Part shown: positions 48,104-58,600 of the stretch, piece after piece
Numbering within the stretch: position 1 is the first letter of the stretch
How the letters are laid out: each line of letters opens with the position of its first letter
Assembly (NCBI GenBank): GCA_903887845.1
Contig: CAISRC010000035.1
Span: forward strand, 21,890 to 85,889
Direction: 5' to 3'
DNA: 64,000 bases
From: an uncultured Chlorobiaceae bacterium
Lineage (GTDB): Bacteria > Bacteroidota > Chlorobiia > Chlorobiales > Chlorobiaceae
Made by a program: the position numbers and the translations under genes
The notes under the pieces: model-generated
What the model was told of the DNA's origin: nothing
Database searches by the model: none
The model's input: the letters and a program-made list of their open reading frames with translations, nothing else

Positions 48104-50044
48104 TCAGCGGCTGGAGCTCCGGGCAATAAATCCCTGTTGCTGAAGAAGATTCATGATAAGGTCAGCGCACTCCTCAACCGATCGGGAGGCAGTGTCAAGC
48201 CTCAGATCCGGCTGCAGCGGCTCTTGATATGGTGAATTTATGCCGGTAAAGTTAGGAATTTCCCCCATCCGGGCTTTACGATAGAGTCCTTTTGGGTCGC
48301 GAGCTTCACACACCTCAAGAGAAGTGGTGAGATGAACTTCAAGAAACTCTCCGGCAGGAAGAAGGGTGCGAACCATGTCACGATCGGCCCTGAAGGGTGA
48401 GATAAAGGCGGTAATAACGATAAGACCGGCATCGGTCATCAACTTTGCAACTTCGCCGATACGGCGGATGTTCTCAATCCTGTCAGCTTCGGCAAATCCC
48501 AGATCGCGATTAAGTCCATGGCGAATGTTGTCTCCATCCATCAGCATGGTATGATGACCTCCCGCATGCAGCACCACCTCAAGAACGTTCGCCAGTGTAG
48601 ATTTCCCTGAACCGGAGAGACCCGTAAGCCATACCACACATGGCTTCTGCCCCTTCTGAGCTGACCTGAGCTCCCGGGGAATCTCCTCCCGATGAAGATG
48701 AATGTTGCTGCTCCGTCTCATGGAGTGCAGTATCATGCCGCAGGCAGCCGTCGCATTACTGATACGGTCGATCAGAATGAACGCGCCTGTTTCAGTGCAC
48801 TCCAAATAGGGGTCAAAGGGAAATCGACGAGCAAGAGCAAGTTCAACTTCACCGATATCGTTCTGGTCAAACTGGCTGGCCGAAAGCAACTCGCAGGAGT
48901 CAAGACCGATGCGGTTGCGGATGCGGGTGATTTTTGCCTCAATAGTACCAAAGTGCGTGCGGAAGAGATAACTCCTTCCGGCATACATTGGCTGCCGATC
49001 CATCCAGACAAGACGAACCTTGAACAAATCGGCCTGTTCAGGACGATCTGAAAGATGCGCAATACAGTCGCCACGGACAACATCATGCTCTCCGGCAAGA
49101 ACAACCGACACCGCCATACCGGCCGTAGCGGCATCAGCCTCCTTGTCGCCGACCAAGAGACGTTCTATTGATGTCTCCACCCCGGAAGGCAGAATAACCA
49201 CCCGATCACCCTTCTTCACTGCCCCGGAAGCTACACTGCCAGCATAGGATCTCCAGGTTGCACGACGGTGAGAAGGTGCAGACGTTTGAGCATCCTCATG
49301 CTGCCAGCCATTGCTCTCCATGCTTCCCTTCAGCACATACTGCACAGGCAACCGGAATGGTGCTTTGGCAGTGCTTTCAACAAGTTCAAGATTTTCAAGC
49401 CACTCAAGAACCGTAACACCACGGTACCAGGGCATAGATTCGGACAGCACAGAAAGATTGTCGCCATGAAGCGCAGAAACAGGTACCACCTGAAGCGCAC
49501 AACTGCCCGGAGCCAGCGTTGAAGCTCCCTCTGCAAGAGAGAGACACTCCTGCTCAATTTCCCTGAAGCGCGCCTCATCCCTGCCAACAAGATCCATCTT
49601 GTTAATGGCAAAGAGCACTTTCCTGATTCCCATCAGAAGACAGATCAGCAGATGCCTTCGGGTTTGAGGCAGCACTCCCTGACGGGCATCAACTAGTATC
49701 AATGATGCGCTGCAGTTGGACGCACCAGTTGCCATATTGCGGGTATAACTTTCATGGCCTGGCGTATCAGCAACAATAAACTTCCTTTTTGGAGTTTCAA
49801 AGTAGCGGTAGGCCACATCAATGGTAATTCCCTGTTCACGCTCTGCCATCAAGCCGTCAAGCAGCAGAGAATAGTCCATCATTCCAGCGGCATTGCCGAT
49901 ACGCGCACTCTCCTCCTCAAGAACAAGAAGCTGATCATCAAAGAGGTTTCCTGTCAGATGGAGAAGATGTCCGATCAAGGTCGATTTCCCGTCATCCACA
50001 CTGCCGCAGGTCAAAAAGCGAAGTATGCCATTACTGTTTGACAT
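48104..50044 (-). CDS. cysN: CysN-CysC fusion: sulfate adenylyltransferase GTPase subunit / APS kinase
   Basis: A 646-aa bifunctional enzyme. The N-terminal EF-Tu-like GTPase (G1 [16 protein letters not shown], switch region [16 protein letters not shown]3 [13 protein letters not shown]4 INKMDL) drives the adenylation of sulfate by CysD. The C-terminal APS kinase (from about residue 460) has the P-loop [17 protein letters not shown] and [15 protein letters not shown]; together with CysD it produces PAPS. The fusion is like NodQ and RaxQ of sulfation systems. Its ATG overlaps the cysD stop (TGATG). No cysH or sulfite reductase gene is nearby; instead a sulfotransferase is in the cluster. Confidence 0.96.
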   Translation of the reverse strand: MSNSNGILRFLTCGSVDDGKSTLIGHLLHLTGNLFDDQLLVLEEESARIGNAAGMMDYSLLLDGLMAEREQGITIDVAYRYFETPKRKFIVADTPGHESYTRNMATGASNCSASLILVDARQGVLPQTRRHLLICLLMGIRKVLFAINKMDLVGRDEARFREIEQECLSLAEGASTLAPGSCALQVVPVSALHGDNLSVLSESMPWYRGVTVLEWLENLELVESTAKAPFRLPVQYVLKGSMESNGWQHEDAQTSAPSHRRATWRSYAGSVASGAVKKGDRVVILPSGVETSIERLLVGDKEADAATAGMAVSVVLAGEHDVVRGDCIAHLSDRPEQADLFKVRLVWMDRQPMYAGRSYLFRTHFGTIEAKITRIRNRIGLDSCELLSASQFDQNDIGEVELALARRFPFDPYLECTETGAFILIDRISNATAACGMILHSMRRSSNIHLHREEIPRELRSAQKGQKPCVVWLTGLSGSGKSTLANVLEVVLHAGGHHTMLMDGDNIRHGLNRDLGFAEADRIENIRRIGEVAKLMTDAGLIVITAFISPFRADRDMVRTLLPAGEFLEVHLTTSLEVCEARDPKGLYRKARMGEIPNFTGINSPYQEPLQPDLRLDTASRSVEECADLIMNLLQQQGFIARSSSR

Positions 50045-50952
50045 CAGAAATACCCCTCCTGTTTTTTTCTCTCCATACTGCCTGACTGGTCAAAATCAAT
50101 CAGACGGCCACAACGTTCTGACATACTGACCTGCTCCAGCTCTTCTATTATCTCTGCAACCGACGCAGCCGTTGACAGAACCCCCGCCGTCAATGGATAA
50201 CAGCCCAACGTACGAAAACGAACCCGGAGTAGTTTCGCCTCCTCACCCGGAAGCAGTTTAAACCTCTCATCATCAAGCATAATCAATTGACCATTCCGTT
50301 CCACTACGAGACGCTCTGCGGCAAAATAGAGCGGGACAACCGGAATAGCCTCTCTTGAAATATAGCGCCACACATCCAGCTCCGTCCAGTTTGAAAGAGG
50401 AAAAACACGGAAACTCTCTCCCCTGTTTTTTTTCAGATTGGGAATACTCCACAATTCAGGACGTTGTCCCCTTGGATCCCAGCGATGGTTGGCATCCCTG
50501 AAAGAAAAAAAGCGCTCCTTTGCACGGCTTTTCTCTTCGTCACGACGTGCACCACCGAAAATCATGTCGAAGCCGCCTTTGTCCAGCGCCTGTTTGAGGG
50601 CCTCCGTCTTCATGATATCAGTATAGAGGCGACTGCCATGAGTCATCGGGTTGATGCCGTCACGCAGCCCTTCAGGGTTGGTGTGTGTAATCAGCTCCAC
50701 GCCATAACGGCGGACAATATCAGCTCGAAACGTGATCATTTCACGAAATTTCCATGTCGTATCGACATGCAGGAGCGGGAACGGCGGTTTCAGGGGATAA
50801 AAGGCCTTCAGCGCTAAATGGAGCATGACTGCAGAATCCTTGCCGATAGAGTACATCATCACTGGATGTTCCGCCTCGGCAACCGCCTCGCGGATAATGC
50901 GGATCGCTTCCTGCTCAAGCTGCAGGAGATATTCGGTATTCATCACCTTCAT
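50044..50952 (-). CDS. cysD: Sulfate adenylyltransferase subunit 2 (CysD)
   Basis: A 302-aa PP-loop ATP pyrophosphatase that adenylates sulfate to APS with CysN. The PP-loop is [19 protein letters not shown], followed by the [12 protein letters not shown] strand, [20 protein letters not shown] and [15 protein letters not shown]. The start is taken as the ATG at 50952 ([16 protein letters not shown]); the frame extends to a TTG at 50985. It follows the U32-like gene by 29 bp and is coupled to cysN. Confidence 0.96.
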   Translation of the reverse strand: MKVMNTEYLLQLEQEAIRIIREAVAEAEHPVMMYSIGKDSAVMLHLALKAFYPLKPPFPLLHVDTTWKFREMITFRADIVRRYGVELITHTNPEGLRDGINPMTHGSRLYTDIMKTEALKQALDKGGFDMIFGGARRDEEKSRAKERFFSFRDANHRWDPRGQRPELWSIPNLKKNRGESFRVFPLSNWTELDVWRYISREAIPVVPLYFAAERLVVERNGQLIMLDDERFKLLPGEEAKLLRVRFRTLGCYPLTAGVLSTAASVAEIIEELEQVSMSERCGRLIDFDQSGSMERKKQEGYF

Positions 50953-50981
50953 AACAGAGCTTGCAAAAGTTCGTTCCCGGA

Positions 50982-51734
50982 TCAAAAGCCGGTAGTACCT
51001 CCAGGAATTGCCTGAAGAAGCTTGAAACGCCTGAAGCCAGCAGTTGAAAGTTTCTGGAGATCAAAAGAAACCATGCCCAACTGCGGCCTCGGCATTGTCG
51101 CTTTTGAACAACTGAACTGCGCACCCGTGAATTTGTTCATACGCGAAATAGCTTCATAACACATCCTTGCCGGACAGTTGAAGGCACAACCTGCATTTGC
51201 AAAGAGCGTTATCCTCTTTTTCTTTTCAGTCTGAATATTGTCAAGAAATGCAAACTGCGGATTAAGTCTCATAGGCAGAATAACCGTATCGTATATATCA
51301 AGCGCCGCATCAATTTTAGCATACGTATCGATGTTTTTAATGACGCTCGCCTCAATCTGATAGTGGGGGTAATCTCTTCGGATCCATTGCGCAAGCGAGT
51401 CTTCAGTCGTAATAACAGAATTACCCTGACGATGATACTTTTCAAGAAACCATTGATACTCCCGGTACTCTTCCTCACTGACATACATATTCGTGAGGGG
51501 GAGCCGAAGCCCGATTGAATGGCTGTACAACGCCTCAACATCCTCGTCACTCAATTGCCGACCATAAAATGGTCGCCCGCCATAGAGTGTACACCGTTCA
51601 ACAAAGCCAAAAAGACTGTCTATTCGGCCAAGAGGTATTCCGCCAAAATTCCGCTTCAGGAAATCCATAACCGGAGCCTCTCCGGCCTTTCCTCGAACTG
51701 ATATTGTAAAAGTGACTCTCTTTTCATCTGGCAT
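50982..51734 (-). CDS. Peptidase U32-like / YhbV-like protein of the sulfation cassette
   Basis: A 250-aa cytosolic protein I do not recognise with certainty. The part [16 protein letters not shown] to [20 protein letters not shown] reads like a small TIM-barrel with the strand-helix spacing of U32 proteins. It ends in the cysteine cluster [17 protein letters not shown] plus a later QFSCSK, reminiscent of the metal-binding NxxCxxxCPxR motif in that family. It is shorter than U32 enzymes of 300-450 aa, so it may be a barrel-only form. It lies between the sulfotransferase (24-bp gap) and cysD, so a role in the same pathway is likely. Function unknown. Confidence 0.7.
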   Translation of the reverse strand: MPDEKRVTFTISVRGKAGEAPVMDFLKRNFGGIPLGRIDSLFGFVERCTLYGGRPFYGRQLSDEDVEALYSHSIGLRLPLTNMYVSEEEYREYQWFLEKYHRQGNSVITTEDSLAQWIRRDYPHYQIEASVIKNIDTYAKIDAALDIYDTVILPMRLNPQFAFLDNIQTEKKKRITLFANAGCAFNCPARMCYEAISRMNKFTGAQFSCSKATMPRPQLGMVSFDLQKLSTAGFRRFKLLQAIPGGTTGF

Positions 51735-51758
51735 TACCGATCCCCAAACTCAAGTGTT

Positions 51759-52580
51759 TTACTGATTTTTCGGATAAAACCACTCAAAATACCAGTTACA
51801 CGCCTTCGCGATGAGCTTCTGAATACGAGGCGGAATATCATGTGGCAGCGGGGGAGAGATGGCTGTCTGCTTCCGATGCAGATATTTGAAGCGATAATGA
51901 CTGTCGCTTTCATGTGGAGTAACGGTCAACTGTTCAGGATTAATCGTGTGAGGCGATACCTGAAGCCAGGCATAGATTCGAGACATCGTTTCTGTTGGCT
52001 CAGCAACAAGGTCTTCAAACTTGACGAAATAAATCCGATCCTTTACTGACTGAGGTAAATCCTGAACCGCCTGAATAGAAGAGAGCGGTGCGCCGATGGA
52101 CTTGTCCTGGGCAAAAAGCTTGTCAGCCCTTCCAAGACGATCATAATCAGCAAGATGGTCTATGAAATCCACCAGAATGGACTTCTGGTGCTGCGCTTCA
52201 ATAGAACCATAGATCTGGTTCAGATCGCGGATGGGTATCAGAAGGCGGGCCGCCGGATCAAGATGAAGAAGCAGTTCTATGCAATGCAGCCAGGCTCTGT
52301 TTTTGTCCACCACCACAGGCTTGTCGCTATCACGGTACCAGCCATGCAGAAAACCCCTCATCGCCGTACGCAAATGATCATAAGTCGTGTCAAACTGAAC
52401 ATCCAACTGCGACAAAAAAAACTGATCATCACTGATAAATCGGCGTGTAGCCAGAAGTGAATTGCAAAGCGGAGAACTGTGCCCTTCACAATTGATCTCG
52501 GGATGTTCACCAAGAAGTTGGCACAACAATGTTGACCCGGCCCTTGGCAAACCGGCAACACCGACAAATTTTGAAGCCAT
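51759..52580 (-). CDS. PAPS-dependent sulfotransferase (Sulfotransfer_3-like)
   Basis: A 273-aa cytosolic enzyme that transfers sulfate from PAPS to a hydroxyl or tyrosyl acceptor. The 5'-phosphosulfate loop is VGVAGLPRAGSTLLCQLLGE at the N-terminus, and the 3'-phosphate-binding strand-helix is LLIPIRDLNQIYGSIEAQ at about residue 135. A later FEDLVAEPTETMSRIYAWL is common in this family. The PRxGST loop resembles protein-tyrosine and glycan sulfotransferases, but the acceptor is not predictable. It lies 78 bp downstream of the giant GLUG gene and upstream of the PAPS-forming genes on one strand. Confidence 0.9.
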   Translation of the reverse strand: MASKFVGVAGLPRAGSTLLCQLLGEHPEINCEGHSSPLCNSLLATRRFISDDQFFLSQLDVQFDTTYDHLRTAMRGFLHGWYRDSDKPVVVDKNRAWLHCIELLLHLDPAARLLIPIRDLNQIYGSIEAQHQKSILVDFIDHLADYDRLGRADKLFAQDKSIGAPLSSIQAVQDLPQSVKDRIYFVKFEDLVAEPTETMSRIYAWLQVSPHTINPEQLTVTPHESDSHYRFKYLHRKQTAISPPLPHDIPPRIQKLIAKACNWYFEWFYPKNQ

Positions 52581-52598
52581 AGATTATTTCAGAGCAAC

Positions 52599-52630
52599 AT
52601 TGCGGGGCTTGATGTTTAACGCCCCGCAAT
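52599..52630 (-). terminator. Hairpin between the giant gene and the sulfotransferase gene
   Basis: Arms ATTGCGGGGC and GCCCCGCAAT form a perfect 10-bp stem with a 12-base loop, starting 29 bp after the giant-gene stop and ending 19 bp before the sulfotransferase ATG. There is no U-tract, so it might attenuate, process or stabilise rather than fully terminate, letting some transcripts continue into the sulfation genes. Confidence 0.6.
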
Positions 52631-52658
52631 GAACATTTTAATTAATTCCCCTACGCCT

Positions 52659-55600
52659 TTACTGCAGCGTGATCTCAACTTCCCAGCTTGCACCTTCTAC
52701 AGTTACGAGAACCTTTACCGTTCCCGTTCCTGATGGAGCACCATTCGCGGTAAACATTTTTGATGCAGAATCGTACACCAGCCATGTCGGCAACGCCAGC
52801 CCATTCAACATTGTAACTTTTTCTTCAAGTCCGCTTGCTGCCAGAGCAGTCACAACCGACTCTGGTAATATGAAGCTGAACGCGGCACCAGATGCTGTCA
52901 CATTTGGCGGAACTGTGACAGTAACCAAACCCGGAACATCAGTTGATGGCGGAGTAACTGCCGTTACAGTTATACCTGTTGTTGTCTGCACAATGACCGT
53001 TGGCGCAGCCGGTTCACCGGATCCAACGAACTCATGGATAATAGTCTCCGCTTGTTTCTCTATCGGACGCTGTTCAGCAGGTATAATGGTCAAGGTCGCC
53101 GTTGAGACAAAATTAATGTCGTAACCGGGCCATTGATTGTTCGAATAGAGACCGCTGGGCGAAATGTTATAGGTACCAAGCTGAACACCATTCGAGGTAT
53201 AGATTACCGTTCCATGCAAATTTCCATACCCATACACTCCATTCGTTTCAGTCGGATTGTCTTTTGGATTGAAAATACCAGGCTGAGGTCCAACCACAAA
53301 GGTAACACCAGGATTACCCGTGTAGACAAGATCGTCAAAAACCTTGCTGTCGTCATTCGACGTAACCGTAAGCTGGGTAAGGAAGCAACGCAACAGCGGC
53401 ATGCTCATACCCTCATAAATCCGCCAAATAGCGTCGGTACCAAAAGATGCATCAATATCCCAGCCTGCCTCTTTAAATGGTGCCTGAGTCATCATCTCGG
53501 CAGTGGTCAATCCCTGGTTATTGCTATCAATACCATAATCGTTATAACCTATAGCGTCACTTTGACCAGTTAAAGAGGTATCCCAGAAACTGTTTGTAAC
53601 AACCCCATCCTCACCGTTATATCCGACCAAGCCACCAACATTCTCGCTTCCAGACACCTGCCCGGTAGCATAGCTGTTATTTATGGTTCCATAATTGTAC
53701 CCGACCAATCCGCCACTACCATAATTACCCTCCACACGGCCTGTGGCATAGCTGTTTTCAATTGTCCCGCCGTTGCTGTTATACCCTACCAAGCCGCCTG
53801 TATCATCATCATCACCTCTTACACTCCCTGTGGCAAAGCTTTGGGTAATAGAGCCATTATTTTCTCCTACCAGACCGCCGGTGTAGTCACTGCCACTCAC
53901 TGCGCCGGTGGCAAAGCTTTGGGTAATAGAACCATTATTTTCTCCTACCAGACCGCCGGTATAGTCACTGCCACTCACTGCGCCGGTGGCAAAGCTTTGG
54001 GTAATGGAGCCATTATTTTCTCCTACCAGACCGCCAGTGTAGTCACTGCCGCTCACTGCGCCGGTGGCAAAGCTTTGGGTAATGGAACCATTATTTTCTC
54101 CTACCAGACCGCCGGTATAGTCACTGCCACTCACTGCGCCCGTAGCAAAGCTTTGGGTAATGGAGCCATTATTTTCTCCTACCAGACCGCCGGTATAGTC
54201 ACTGCCACTCACGTCACCCGAAGCATAGCTTTGGGTGATTGTCGCATTATTGTACCCTACAAGACCACCGGTATTGACTTGGCTGTAATTATAATCCCAA
54301 TCCTCGCCGTAAACATCATTAGTCACTATTGACGTTACCTTGCCTTTAGCATAGCTATTGGTTATATCAGCACTTTTGATGTTGTCAGGTCCGTTTAGCT
54401 GGACATAGTCATACACATTGTACCCAACCAGGCCGCCGGTATAGGTATTACTGTCGTTATAACTGACGTCCCAGGCATACAGATTGTTAGTCACCGACAC
54501 GCCCACAGCTCCCGTAGCAGCACTGTAGTCAATAGTCGCTCCATCGTTTCTGCCTACCAAGCCACCAGTATAAGTGTAACTCTCATTATCACTGTCATCA
54601 TCCCAAGAATCCAGATAGTTTGTCAGGGTAACATCCACGTTGCCTTTCGCGTAGCTGTTGTCAATGTTTCCAGCATAATTTTTACCGACAAGTCCACCGG
54701 TATAGGTATTACTGACGTTATCAACGTCGTTCCACCACGAATCCAGATTGTTATCCACCGTTACATCCACATCTCCAATTGAATAACTGGTATCAATACT
54801 TCCACCTTCATTTAGACCGACTAGCCCGCCGGTATAAGCGTTACTGGAATTATCGTTGTAGCCCTCTTCGCCATTCAAATTGTCAGTTACCGTCACTTTG
54901 ACATTGCCTGCAGCATAGCTGTTGGTGATATCGACAGCTCCATTATCATCTGTATTGTAACCAACCAGGCCGCCGGTATAGGTATAATTGTCGTTATAAC
55001 TTTCTTCATAGGCATCCACGTTGTTTGTCTCTGAAACCGTCACTGCTCCCGTTGCATGGCTGTTGTCAATGGTTCCACCATTATTGTCACCGACTAGACC
55101 TCCTGTATAGGTGTCACTGTAATTCTCGCCATAGTACTCGTCGCTATACAAATCGTTATTTACGGTAACATCCACGCTGCCTTCAGCATAGCTGTTGGTG
55201 ATATCAGCAGTTTCAATTGCACCGACCAAGCCGCCAGTATAGGTATAACTGCCGTTATAAATGTCGTCATAAGCATCCAAGTTGTTAATCACCGACACCG
55301 ACACCGCTCCATTTGCATGGGTGTTGTCAATGGTTCCACCATTATTGTCACCGACTAGACCTCCTGTATAGGTGTCACTGTAATTCTCGCCATAGTAGCT
55401 ATTCAAAGTGTTATTTACGGTAACATCAACTTTACCCTCAGCATAGCTGTTGGTTATACCAGCACTTTCAACGTCACCGCCTGAGATGTTAGCTTTGACA
55501 TTGTAATCAGCATTGTATCCGACCAAGCCGCCGGTATAGGTATAACTGTCGTTATAACTGTCGTCATCGGCATCAAGAGTGTTCACCACAGACACCTTCA

Positions 55601-58600
55601 CAGCTCCCTTTGCATAGCTGTTGTCAATAGTTGCACCATTGTTTTCGCCGACAAGACCACCGGTAGAAGTATAACTTTCATTATAAATGTCGTCATGATC
55701 GCTATACACATCGTTATTCACGGTTACATCCACATTGCCTGTCGCATAGCTGTTCTTGTCAATGGCACCACCAGAATTTTTGCCAGCAAGACCACCGGTT
55801 GAGGTGTCACTGTTATTATCGATGTCGTAATGAGCGTCTACATTGTTAACCACAGACACCGTCACAACTCCCTTTGCATTGCTGTTCTCAATGTTTCCCC
55901 CATAATTTTCGCCGACAAGGCCTCCGGTGTAGGTATCACTGGAATTATCGGTATTGTAATCATCGTTATTCACCGAGCTATTCACCGTGTTAGTAGCCGT
56001 GACGGTGACATTGCCATCTGCATAGCTGTTGGTGATATCAGCATCTTCATTGTAAGCAACATTAAAGCCAACCAAGCCGCCCGTATAGATATCACTGTTG
56101 TTATCGATGTATTCATCAGAGCTATACACCTCGTTATTTACGGTAACATCAACCTTGCCCGTCGCATAGCTGTTGTCTATAGTTCCTGCATAATTTTCAC
56201 CGACCAGACCACCGGTATAGGTATAACTGGAATTATTACTGTTGTCATAGGCATCCACGTGGTTATCCACCGACACCGTCACAACTCCCTTTGCATGGCT
56301 GGTCTCAATGTTTCCTCCGTAGTTTTGGCCGACAAGTCCACCGGTGTAGGTGTAACTATGATTATCGCTATCGTAATCTTCGTTAATCACCGTGTTATTT
56401 ACCGTGACGGTGACATTGCCATCAGCATAGCTGTTGCTTATATCAGCATCTTCATTGTAGCCGATCAACCCGCCTGTATAGGTATAACTGCTATTATGAG
56501 CACTTGCGTCATCGGCATGCAAAGTGTTATCGACAGACACATCCACATTACCTTTTGCATAACTCTCAGCAACAGCAGCTCCATAATTGTAGCCAACCAA
56601 GCCGCCGGTATAGATACTCCGGTCGTTAGAAACATCATCATTCAATGTGCCACTCACCGTAACATCGACAACGCTGTTTGAATCACTTCTGGTGATATCA
56701 CCGCCATCGTTGTAACCAACAAGACCGCCGGTATAGATGTCCACATACCTGTCATAGTTTGCCTCAGCGGGCACATCACCACTCACATCGACAGTAACGG
56801 TACCTGCGGCGTGACTATCGGTGATAGCTCCGCCATTGCTGTAACCGATAAGACCACCAGTATAATCGCTGCCCGTTACATCACCTGCGACAAAGTTGCT
56901 GGTAATAATGGCCCCATCGTTGAAGCCGATCAATCCTCCGACATACTCGTTCCCAGTAATATCAAGATTGGCAAGCTTCAGATTATCGATATTGACTGTA
57001 CGTCTTATCTCGGGTTGAGTTCCAGTCTCATACCGGTATCCTGCATTACCCGTCAATCCGATAAAGCCGATATAGTCGTTATAGGGCTGATCAATAAAGA
57101 GGCCACTGAGGGTATAGCCAGCACCATTAAACTCCTGGGCATTGAAAATCGGAATCCAGAGACCTTCCGGCAAGGTAATGTCATTCGCCAGCAAAAATTT
57201 GTAGCTGCTTGACGCATTGGTAAAGCCAAGAATGTTTTTCAGATTGCCTTTAACGTACAAATCATCGGAGGCATTGCTGATGATATAGTATCCATCACTA
57301 TTCTGGACAAAATAATCCGTGATATGCAGCGTACCGTGCCTGTACCACGAATCGAACTGTCTTTCATAGAGTGCGTAAGGAGTAACCTCATCACCGGTAT
57401 GTCCGGTTCCACCCACACGAACTGTTACTGCGTCAAGATTGTAGAAGCTGTTCGAAACTGTTCCTCCAAAGTCGCCTACACTGGAACCAACCAGGCCACC
57501 GACATCATAACCACTTCCGTCAACATTATTGATTGCATAGCTGTCAGCTATACTTCCGGCGTTGCGCCCTACCAGGCCACCGACATAGTCGGTACCGATA
57601 ACATCAGCATTGATTGAGTAACTTTCCGTAATCTGACCACGATTGTAACCCACCAGACCACCGGTGTTCACATAACCGCTAACCGAACCTGTTGAATAGC
57701 TGTTATCAATAACCCCATTGCTATAATTGAGACCAACCAGGCCACCAGTCGCCCCCTCGCTGAACCCGTAAAATTCATCATCAGAATACACATCGTTATT
57801 AATGGTAACATCCACATCGCCCGTTGCAAAGCTGTTGTTAATGTTTCCGTAGGAATTTGCACCCACAAGACCACCGCTATAGACTGCGCTATTATTGGTG
57901 GCATCATCCTCACTGGAAACATAGTTACTGACGGTAACATTTACGGAGCCTGTTACATGCCGGTTGGTAATGTCTCCATGCTCGTTTGCGCCAACAAGAC
58001 CGCCAGTATAGATTGCGCTATTGTTATTTGCGTACAAATCATCACTAACAACATCGTTACTGACCAAAACATTTACGGCACCTGTCGCATAACTGTTGCT
58101 GGTAATATCCTGGAAGGAGTTTCCACCGACAAGGCCACCAGTAAAGACAAAGCTGTTGTTAATGACGTCATCATCTTCACTATAGACGTCGTTATAGACT
58201 GAAACATTCACTGCTCCTGTCGCATGACTGTTCGTAATATCTCCTGAGTGGTCTTCACCGATGTTAGATCCGACAAGGCCGCCAGTAAAGACTGCGCTGC
58301 TGTTTCTGGCAACATCATATTCAACATCCACATCATTACTGACGGTAACATTTACGGTACCCGTTGTATAACTGCTGCCGATAATCTCTCCGGAAGAGTT
58401 TGCGCCGACAAGGCCACCAGTAAAGACTGCGCTTTGGCTTACGACAGAATCTTCCCCATTATAAACACTATCGACATTGTTATTGACAGTAACATTAACA
58501 GTACCTGTTGCATAACTGTTGCCGGTAATGTCACCGAAGGAGTTTGCGCCAACCAGGCCGCCTGTATAGACATAGCTGCGGTTTCCGGCGGAATCTTCCC

